From the NCBI GenBank assembly GCA_047620505.1, contig JBLHKS010000193.1, positions 1 through 13,254 of the forward strand: DNA of 13,254 bases, read 5' to 3'. The translations under genes were made by a program, and so were the position numbers. This document shows, piece by piece, positions 7,717-13,254 of this stretch. Within the stretch, counting starts at the first letter, position 1. Each line of letters starts with the position of its first letter. The DNA comes from JBLHKS01 sp047620505 (lineage in GTDB: Bacteria > Verrucomicrobiota > Verrucomicrobiia > Verrucomicrobiales > DEV007). The notes under the pieces were generated by a model. It was not told where the DNA came from. It made no database searches and saw only the letters and a program-made list of their open reading frames with translations.

Positions 7717-7908
7717 TCAGGCGGTTTGGGCTTTCAGATCTTCCCAATCAATCCAACCGTCTTCCGGCACCGCATCAAATTCCGCTTGGATTCGGGTTTC
7801 GTCATCCGCAGAGAGTTCAACAAACCGAGGAACAATCGAATCTACGAGATTGCGGCGCTTTTCCTCAGGTAGTTCGGCAATGGCGGATTTGATCTCTTCG
7901 AGACTCAT
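7717..7908 (-). CDS. Probable antitoxin of the toxin-antitoxin pair
   Basis: This is a 63-residue acidic protein (MSLEEIKSAIAELPEEKRRN at the start; DGWIDWEDLKAQTA at the end). The EEIK...LPEEKR...LVD opening is common to small antitoxin or 'addiction module component' proteins. It should bind and neutralise the toxin encoded five bases downstream, and such proteins usually repress their own operon. No Shine-Dalgarno precedes the ATG. A shorter paralogue lies at 8014-8181. Confidence 0.65.
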   Translation of the reverse strand: MSLEEIKSAIAELPEEKRRNLVDSIVPRFVELSADDETRIQAEFDAVPEDGWIDWEDLKAQTA

Positions 7909-7955
7909 TTTTCAACGTCGAAGGAATTGAGAAACTTGCAAGTGACGGCTGAAAA

Positions 7956-8001
7956 GTCACTCCAGCCTAACGAGCGGGTCGTTCGCATCGACCGACTCGC
8001 C
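7956..8001 (-). pseudogene. Relic of the pyruvate carboxylase 3' end
   Basis: Read on the minus strand, these bases encode GESVDANDPLVRLE and a TGA stop. The true pyruvate carboxylase ends GESVDADDLLVRLE plus TGA at 8379-8423. The two 46-bp stretches (7956-8001 and 8378-8423) match at 39 of 46 positions by my alignment. Four of the seven differences are synonymous and the stop codon is kept. No start codon or upstream carboxylase sequence exists here, so this is a detached gene tail left by duplication or recombination. Confidence 0.75.
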
Positions 8002-8013
8002 CTTTATGTCATT

Positions 8014-8181
8014 CTAATTGACCCACTTGTCTTCGGCCAACGCCTGCTCGGATTCGGTTCGGATTCGCTCTCGCCATTCCGGAGTCAGCACAGCTCGTTT
8101 CGGAGTTAGAGATTCGATTAATTTAAATCGCTCCGCCTCAGGTAGTTGTTCGATTTCACCTTTGATCTCTTCAACGGTCAT
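8014..8181 (-). CDS. Short orphan antitoxin-like protein, paralogue of 7717-7908
   Basis: This is a 55-residue ORF (starts MTVEEIKGEIEQLPEAERFK, ends AEDKWVN). It aligns along its length with the antitoxin at 7717-7908: shared EEIK, LPE..R..L, then a charged middle and a W-(I/V)-(D/N) near the end. The other antitoxin continues WEDLKAQTA after that point, whereas this one stops. No toxin gene follows; instead the carboxylase relic starts 13 bases downstream. It is probably a truncated and possibly inactive antitoxin, although an orphan antitoxin could still bind a related toxin or operator. The two genes share the 12-mer AACTACCTGAGG. Confidence 0.55.
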   Translation of the reverse strand: MTVEEIKGEIEQLPEAERFKLIESLTPKRAVLTPEWRERIRTESEQALAEDKWVN

Positions 8182-8210
8182 CTCCAAAGTTTAGCGCGGT
8201 GGATTTCGAT

Positions 8211-8232
8211 GATCAAGCCGCAGATCAAGCCG
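8211..8232. repeat. Short tandem direct repeat (GATCAAGCCG x2)
   Basis: GATCAAGCCG occurs at 8211-8220 and 8223-8232, period 12, between the orphan antitoxin start and the palindromic element. It lies upstream of the antitoxin-like gene, so it might be a regulatory site. No further copies are seen in the window. Confidence 0.4.
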
Positions 8233-8377
8233 GGGTGTGAATGAAAGTGATGGGCATCGACGCAAAACGTGGAACGGATTTGCAATCCGTCGGCGGTCGA
8301 CCTGCCCGATTTCGCCGGGCCGATGCCGACGGATTACAAATCCGTTCCACGGCTGACTATCACTTTCATTTACGCCC
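8233..8377. repeat. Large palindromic intergenic element (MITE/REP-like)
   Basis: Two nested inverted repeats are seen. The outer arms AATGAAAGTGAT (8240-8251) and its exact complement (8359-8370) extend imperfectly outward to about 8233 and 8377. The inner arms, 27 bp each (8268-8294 and 8325-8351), differ at one base; the core of the arm is GTGGAACGGATTTGCAATCC. The 30-base centre holds a smaller GCCCG...CGGGC stem. There is no ORF with coding character. The element lies between the carboxylase stop and the antitoxin-like gene. It looks like a non-autonomous mobile or REP-type repeat and could also fold as RNA at the 3' end of the carboxylase mRNA. Confidence 0.75.
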
Positions 8378-8378
8378 G

Positions 8379-11300
8379 TCACTCTAGCCTCACCAGCAGG
8401 TCATCCGCATCGACAGACTCGCCTTCAGCGACGAGCACTTCCTTCACGACGCCGTCCTGACTCGCGCAGACGCTCGTGAGCATTTTCATCGCTTCGAGAG
8501 TCACCAATTTATCGCCCTCAGAAACTTTCGCCCCAACGCTCGTACCGATTCCGGTTACCATTCCCGGCATTGGCGCGACGGCGTGAGTCGGGTCGTCTGA
8601 ATCGCCCTTGACGCTCGTCTTGGCTTCGATTTTGAGAGAGCGATCGAAAATCGTCGCCTCGCGCGGGGTGCCGTTCAATTCGTAGAACAAAGTGCGAACG
8701 CCGTCGTCGCTGGGCTCGCTGATCGAAAGGAGTTTGATGTAGAGAACCTTGCCGGGATCGATCTCGACGGAAATCTCCTCGCCGACCTGCATTCCATAGA
8801 AAAACGCGGGAGTCGGAAGGGTGCTGAGGTCGTCGAATTCAGTCTGCGATTTCAGATAATCCGAGAAGACCTTGGGATACATCAAATGGCTGTAGAGCGC
8901 GTCTTCAGACCGATGAATCTTGCGGAGCGCATCGAGATCGACCGGCGCTGCGAGATCTCCGGGGCGTTCCGTGGTCGCGGTCCGATTCGGGCCGAGCACA
9001 ACGTTTTGGACGGCAGGCGGCCAACCGCCTGGAGGTTGACCGAGGCCTCCGGACAACATGTCGATCACGCTTTCCGGGAAGTCGAGAGCACCCGGCACAA
9101 GGTTAGGGACGTCGGCTGGCTTAATTCCTCGAGTAACCAGAAAAATCGCCATGTCGCCGACGACTTTCGAGCTCGGCGTGACCTTGACGATATCACCAAA
9201 GAGCTGATTCACCTCAGCGTAGCAGCGCGCGACTTCCGGCCAGCGGCGTCCGAGGCCGAGCGAAGCGGACTGCTCCTTCAAATTCGTGAACTGACCGCCA
9301 GGCATTTCGTGGAGATAAACTTCGGCGCTTCCGGCCCGCGGTGCGCTTAGGAAAGGCTGGTAGAATTCGAGGACGTCTTCCCAGTAATCGCTGGACTCGT
9401 TCAGCGCGCTTAAATTGAGTCCGGTGTCGCGCGGATGGCCTTCCAACGCAGCGACGACCGAGTTTAAATTCGGTTGGCTCGTCGATCCTGACATGCTCGA
9501 AATCGCGAGGTCCACGATGTCCACTCCAGCCTCAGCCGCTTGAAGGACAGAAGCTGCGTTAATTCCTGAGGAATCGTGCGTGTGGAAGTGGATCGGAATG
9601 CCGATTTCGCCCTTCAGCGTTTCGACGAGGCGCTTGGCTGCGAAGGGGCGGCAGAGTCCTGCCATATCCTTAATCGCAAGAATGTGTGCGCCCATTTTCT
9701 CAAGCTTTTTCGCCATGTCGACGTAGTACTTGAGCGAATATTTATCGCGCTTGGGATCGTCGATGTTGCCGGCGTAACAGAGGGCGGCTTCGCAGACGGC
9801 GTCAGTCTCTTCGACGACGGATTTCATCGCGACTTCGAGATTCGGCAAATAGTTCAAACTGTCGAAAATCCGGAAAATATCCATCCCAGCAGCTGCTGAG
9901 TGCTTAATGAAGCCAGCAACGACGTTATCCGGGTAGTTTGAGTAGCCAACCGCGTTGGAGCCGCGGAAAAGCATCTGAAAACAGATGTTAGGAATCTTCT
10001 CGCGCAGTTTCCGCAGGCGTTCCCAGGGATCCTCGCGGAGAAATCGCATTGCCGTGTCGAACGTCGCGCCGCCCCACATTTCGAGGCTGAAAAGCTCCGG
10101 AGTTCGCTGCGCGATCACGTCGGCGATTTTGAGCATGTCCTCGGTCCGCATCCGCGTCGCGATGAGCGATTGGTGGGCGTCGCGAAGAGTCGTGTCGGTG
10201 ATCAGGAGTCGTTTTTCGTTCGAGATCCACTCGGCGAATTTCGCGGGGCCGAGTTCCTGAAGAATCTGACGGCTGCCCGGCTCCGGATCGCGGCGCGGCT
10301 CAAAATGTGGCAGGCGCGCAGGCTCGAGAACTTTGGCGGGACGCCAGCCTTTGACGTGTTCGTTTCCGTTGACGGTGATTTCGCTGAGGTAGGCGAGCAG
10401 CTTTGTCGCCCGGTCGCGGCGAGGCTTGTATTCGAGGAGTTTCGGCGTGTCGTCGATCAGCTTTGTGTGGGCCTGCCCGCTGAGGAACGTGGGATCCTGA
10501 ATCACGTTCTCGAGGAACGGGATATTCGTCTTCACGCCGCGGATCCGAAATTCGCGCAGCGCCCGGTACATCCGTTGATTCGCTCCGCGAAACGTCCGCG
10601 CCCAAGCCGTGACTTTGACGAGCATAGAGTCGTAAAACGGTGTGATCACGCTACCCGCATCACCTGAGCCGGCGTCTAGCCGAATCCCAAATCCGGCTGC
10701 CGATCGATAATTGGCGATCCTGCCGTAATCCGGCGCGAAATTCTTCTCAGGATCCTCGGTCGTCACTCGGCACTGGATCGCGAAGCCGTTGCGTGGGATT
10801 TCGTCCTGCGGCGGAATATTGCACTCTTCGCCAAACAGCTCAAAACCCTTGGAAACCAGAATCTGCGAGCGAACCAGGTCAATTCCGGTTATCTGCTCGG
10901 TTACCGTGTGCTCAACTTGGATTCGCGGGTTCATCTCGATGAAGAACCAGTCGTGTTTGTCCATGTCGTAGAGGAATTCGACGGTGCCCGCATTGTTGTA
11001 GCCGATCCCGCTTGCGATCGAGACCGCCGAGGCGCACAGCTCGTCGATCAGGCCTTGATCGAGGTCCACGCTCGGGGCGATCTCGATGATTTTCTGGTAG
11101 CGGCGCTGAACCGAGCAATCGCGCTCATGCATGTGGACGACGTTTCCGTGCTGATCGCCGAGAATTTGCACTTCGATGTGCTTGGCGCGCGTGATGAAAC
11201 GTTCGAGAAACACCGCCGAATTGCCGAACGCGCTGGCCGCTTCCGCCTGCGCATCCGCTAGCAGCTGCTGGAGATCCTCTTCGCGTTCGACCACCCGCAT

Positions 11301-11846
11301 TCCGCGCCCGCCGCCGCCGAAAGCTGCTTTGATGATCAATGGAAATCCGATTTCCCTCGCGACTTTGAGCGCTACGTCAGGATCCTCGATCGGATCGTCC
11401 GTTCCTGGCAGAGTCGGCACGTTCGCCGCTTTCGCGACCGCACGAGCCGCCAGTTTGTCGCCCATTTTTTCGAGCAACTCCGGGTTGGGTCCGATGAAAA
11501 CGATCCCAGCCTCGGCGCAGGCTCGCGCGAAATCCGGATTCTCGGACAGGAAGCCGTAGCCCGGATGAATGTGAGTTACGCCCTTGTCTTTGGCGATCGA
11601 AACGATTCCTTCGATATCGAGATAGGCACCGACAGGTCCCTTTTCTTTGCGTAGCTGGTAGGCCTCGTCGGCCTTAAATCGATGGCGCGAAAAGCGGTCT
11701 TCTTCGGCGAAAATCGCCACCGTTTTCATTCCAAGTTCGTTAGCAGCGCGGAAGATCCGAATGGCAATCTCGCCGCGGTTAACGGCCATCAGTTTGCCTT
11801 CAGAAATTCTGGGATCGCGGAGGAGAGGTGAGAGACTCGCGGACAT
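8379..11846 (-). CDS. pyc: Pyruvate carboxylase (biotin-dependent)
   Basis: This is a full-length 1155-residue single-chain pyruvate carboxylase. It makes oxaloacetate from pyruvate, bicarbonate and ATP in the cytoplasm, feeding the TCA cycle and gluconeogenesis. Domains: biotin carboxylase, about 16-470 (KLMAVNRGEIAIR; ATP-grasp glycine loop FGGGGRGMRVV at 176-186; ERDCSVQRRYQK 241-252; EMNPRIQVEHTVTEQ 304-318); carboxyltransferase, about 545-820 (TDTTLRDAHQS with Asp551; Lys726 in AIKDMAG, the lysine that is carboxylated in this family; HFHTHDSSG with metal-ligand His755 and His757); PYC/OADA linker, about 830-1030; biotinyl domain, about 1085-1155, with EAMKM and biotinyl Lys1121. All key residues are present. 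The start is the ATG at 11846, with no Shine-Dalgarno. Its last 46 bases have a diverged duplicate at 7956-8001. Confidence 0.97.
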   Translation of the reverse strand: MSASLSPLLRDPRISEGKLMAVNRGEIAIRIFRAANELGMKTVAIFAEEDRFSRHRFKADEAYQLRKEKGPVGAYLDIEGIVSIAKDKGVTHIHPGYGFLSENPDFARACAEAGIVFIGPNPELLEKMGDKLAARAVAKAANVPTLPGTDDPIEDPDVALKVAREIGFPLIIKAAFGGGGRGMRVVEREEDLQQLLADAQAEAASAFGNSAVFLERFITRAKHIEVQILGDQHGNVVHMHERDCSVQRRYQKIIEIAPSVDLDQGLIDELCASAVSIASGIGYNNAGTVEFLYDMDKHDWFFIEMNPRIQVEHTVTEQITGIDLVRSQILVSKGFELFGEECNIPPQDEIPRNGFAIQCRVTTEDPEKNFAPDYGRIANYRSAAGFGIRLDAGSGDAGSVITPFYDSMLVKVTAWARTFRGANQRMYRALREFRIRGVKTNIPFLENVIQDPTFLSGQAHTKLIDDTPKLLEYKPRRDRATKLLAYLSEITVNGNEHVKGWRPAKVLEPARLPHFEPRRDPEPGSRQILQELGPAKFAEWISNEKRLLITDTTLRDAHQSLIATRMRTEDMLKIADVIAQRTPELFSLEMWGGATFDTAMRFLREDPWERLRKLREKIPNICFQMLFRGSNAVGYSNYPDNVVAGFIKHSAAAGMDIFRIFDSLNYLPNLEVAMKSVVEETDAVCEAALCYAGNIDDPKRDKYSLKYYVDMAKKLEKMGAHILAIKDMAGLCRPFAAKRLVETLKGEIGIPIHFHTHDSSGINAASVLQAAEAGVDIVDLAISSMSGSTSQPNLNSVVAALEGHPRDTGLNLSALNESSDYWEDVLEFYQPFLSAPRAGSAEVYLHEMPGGQFTNLKEQSASLGLGRRWPEVARCYAEVNQLFGDIVKVTPSSKVVGDMAIFLVTRGIKPADVPNLVPGALDFPESVIDMLSGGLGQPPGGWPPAVQNVVLGPNRTATTERPGDLAAPVDLDALRKIHRSEDALYSHLMYPKVFSDYLKSQTEFDDLSTLPTPAFFYGMQVGEEISVEIDPGKVLYIKLLSISEPSDDGVRTLFYELNGTPREATIFDRSLKIEAKTSVKGDSDDPTHAVAPMPGMVTGIGTSVGAKVSEGDKLVTLEAMKMLTSVCASQDGVVKEVLVAEGESVDADDLLVRLE
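9887..9898. repeat. CAGCAGCTGCTG palindrome, copy 6
   Basis: This is an exact copy within the carboxyltransferase domain of the pyruvate carboxylase gene. It is read on the minus strand as Ala-Ala-Ala (GCA GCT GCT) just before GMDIFRIFD. Confidence 0.8.
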
Positions 11847-11893
11847 AGCGCGCCGATACTAGATTGGAGGTTTGAACCTGTCCACCGAGAATG

Positions 11894-11913
11894 GGTCGCG
11901 CGAACGCGCTACC
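11894..11913. promoter_or_regulatory. Possible operator palindrome in divergent intergenic region
   Basis: GGT-c-GCGCG-aa-CGCGC-t-ACC is a 20-bp palindrome with one mismatched pair. It lies in the middle of the 120-base gap between pyruvate carboxylase and the first DUF4058 gene, which are transcribed away from each other. The position fits a regulator site for one or both genes. Such GC-rich palindromes also arise by chance, and no promoter boxes are clear around it. Confidence 0.25.
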
Positions 11914-11966
11914 TGATTCTTCGCGGATTCCTCTACGAAATCGAGAATTTCGGTCTAAGATCGAGC

Positions 11967-12791
11967 ATGGCGACGTCGCGAAAAAATCCTTTCCCGGGAA
12001 TGAACCCGTGGCTTGAGCAAAAATGGTCCGACGTGCATTTGTCTTTGATCAGCTTTATCCGGCAGGATTTCGGTGCCGAATTACCCGACGGCTTGGTGGC
12101 CCGCGCCGAAGACCACATCGTCGTAACTGACAACGAAGGTGCCGCGAAAAACTACCGATCCGACTTGTCCATCCGGACGCATCAAGATTCGGCGGAGTCG
12201 TGGAAATCCGGTCACTCGCCGCTTTGGTCGGAGACCGAAAGTGCCGAAGGCGATCTGCGGGTGGCTGTTCCGAAACTGGTGATGAGCGAAGACGAACCGC
12301 CTCATCGGTGGATCGAAATCAGCGCCCATGATGGCAGACTCGTTACGGTAATCGAGATCCTCAGCCCGGCAAACAAGGAGGGTAAGGAAGCTGTGAAGTA
12401 TTGTGGAAAACGTGCGGATTATTTGGCTGGCGGTGTTTCGGTCGTTGAAATCGATCTTCTGCGTGGCGGGCAGCACACGGTCAACGTCTTGAGCGGCGAG
12501 GTCGATGATCCTGGCACGACTCCCTACCTCATTTGCGTCACTCGCGGTTCGATGCCGTGGCGTCAGGAGCTCTACGAATGCGCGGTGCGGAAACGGCTGC
12601 CGATCATTAGCATTCCTTTGCGGCTCGACGATCCGGACCTGCCGCTCGACATCCAGAGTCTGGTCGACCGCACTTACGAAACCGGCCGGTACTGGACACT
12701 CGACTACTCGAGGAAGCTCAGCCCGAGATTGAGCGATTCCGACGCCGAGTGGGCCCGCGAGCAGCTGCTGGCCGCGGAGTTACTCGGCTGA
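11967..12791 (+). CDS. DUF4058 family protein, copy 1
   Basis: This 274-residue protein matches the DUF4058 family, of unknown function and common in Cyanobacteria, Planctomycetes and Verrucomicrobia. Family landmarks: N-terminal KNPFPGMNPWLE, WSDVH, KNYRSDLSIR (61-70), PHRWIEI, VIEILSPANKEGKEAV (128-143), KRADYL, VVEIDLLRGGQH (159-170). The spaced Asp66, Glu130 and Glu161/Asp163 recall a nuclease-like core of the PD-(D/E)xK type, but this is inference and no catalytic lysine is assigned. There is no signal peptide, so it should be cytoplasmic. The ATG at 11967 has no Shine-Dalgarno. A paralogue follows 43 bases later. Confidence 0.85.
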   Translation: MATSRKNPFPGMNPWLEQKWSDVHLSLISFIRQDFGAELPDGLVARAEDHIVVTDNEGAAKNYRSDLSIRTHQDSAESWKSGHSPLWSETESAEGDLRVAVPKLVMSEDEPPHRWIEISAHDGRLVTVIEILSPANKEGKEAVKYCGKRADYLAGGVSVVEIDLLRGGQHTVNVLSGEVDDPGTTPYLICVTRGSMPWRQELYECAVRKRLPIISIPLRLDDPDLPLDIQSLVDRTYETGRYWTLDYSRKLSPRLSDSDAEWAREQLLAAELLG

Positions 12792-12834
12792 GTATTTTCT
12801 CTTCGATCCCGGCGAATCCAGATTAATATCAAGC

Positions 12835-13254
12835 ATGGCGGCTTCACGAAAAAATCCATTTCCAGGAATGAATCCCTGGCTTGAGCGCAAGTGGTCTGGA
12901 GTCCACAACGCTTTGATCCATTTTATCTGGCAAGAATTCGGGGGCGCGCTTCCCGAAGCATTGATCGCTCGAACGGAAGAGCACGTCGCCGTGTCGGGTC
13001 GCGAAGGAAAAGGGAAAAACTATCGCGCCGATGTCGCGGTAAAGCTGGATGCCGACCCGGCTGATGCCTGGAAAACCGGGCAATCGCCGCTCAGAACGAA
13101 TTTCGCGATTCAGGACAGCGACCTCGCGGTAGCCGAACCGAAAATCGTGTTCAGTGAGGAACCTCCGCATCGCTGGATCGAGATTCTCGATCATGATGGG
13201 AAACTGATCACGGTAGTCGAGGTGCTCAGCCCGAAAAATAAAGAAGGTCAGCCC
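12835..13254 (+). CDS. DUF4058 family protein, copy 2 (cut by window end)
   Basis: The reading frame opens with ATG at 12835 (MAASRKNPFPGMNPWLERKW) and stays open for 140 codons to the window edge, where it ends in VVEVLSPKNKEGQP. It aligns with copy 1 over this whole length with one gap, about 80 of 140 residues identical by my count. The leader before the ATG also resembles that of copy 1 (AATATCAAGC against AAGATCGAGC). It is a tandem duplicate old enough to have diverged but still an open frame, so both copies are probably in use. Confidence 0.85.
   Translation, partial: MAASRKNPFPGMNPWLERKWSGVHNALIHFIWQEFGGALPEALIARTEEHVAVSGREGKGKNYRADVAVKLDADPADAWKTGQSPLRTNFAIQDSDLAVAEPKIVFSEEPPHRWIEILDHDGKLITVVEVLSPKNKEGQP

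Noticed and set aside
8191..8460. Open frames on both strands across the palindromic element
   Set aside because: Their products are translations of the inverted repeat itself (for example a stretch reading TDYKSVPR) and have no independent coding signal.
371..9898. CAGCAGCTGCTG copies as a CRISPR or tandem array
   Set aside because: The spacing is irregular (788 to 3336 bases) and the copies are inside protein-coding genes, so it is an interspersed word, not an array.

Overview
The window looks like chromosomal DNA from a member of the Verrucomicrobiota (a planctomycete relative is less likely). The evidence is the gene content: a verrucomicrobial-style Ser/Thr kinase, a DUF6797-like propeller protein fused to an azurin domain, a DUF1501 protein, DUF4058 proteins, few Shine-Dalgarno sites, and intergenic palindromes of a kind familiar from this phylum. 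The taxonomic call is by protein family only. No rRNA, tRNA, CRISPR array, transposase or phage gene was seen.

Layout. Positions 15-4588 (minus strand) read, in transcription order: a 911-residue exported propeller protein with a C-terminal type 1 copper domain, an unrecognised exported protein, and a compact Ser/Thr kinase that has no normal start codon. Divergent from these, 4653-7440 (plus) encodes an exported PQQ-type beta-propeller protein and a Tat-exported DUF1501 protein. Positions 7454-8377 (minus) form a small accessory patch: a toxin-antitoxin pair, a 46-bp relic of the 3' end of the pyruvate carboxylase gene, a second, shortened antitoxin-like gene, and a roughly 145-bp palindromic element. 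Positions 8379-11846 (minus) encode a full-length biotin-dependent pyruvate carboxylase. Positions 11967-13254 (plus) hold two tandem DUF4058 paralogues, the second cut by the window edge.

How the genes may work together. The divergent pair 1853-4588 and 4653-7440 would place two beta-propeller proteins, a copper-binding electron carrier domain and a Tat substrate in the same periplasmic space. This suggests an envelope oxidation or degradation module, but no substrate can be read from the sequence. Pyruvate carboxylase is a housekeeping anaplerotic enzyme. The patch just downstream of it appears to have been duplicated and invaded by a repeat.

The most unusual signals are: (1) the perfect 12-bp palindrome CAGCAGCTGCTG, present six times exactly and four more times as a GCAGCTGC core, always inside genes and in two reading registers; (2) the duplicated pyruvate carboxylase tail next to duplicated antitoxin genes; and (3) a kinase ORF whose start and end both lie in repeat-like sequence. 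There is no gene-free stretch over 300 bases.
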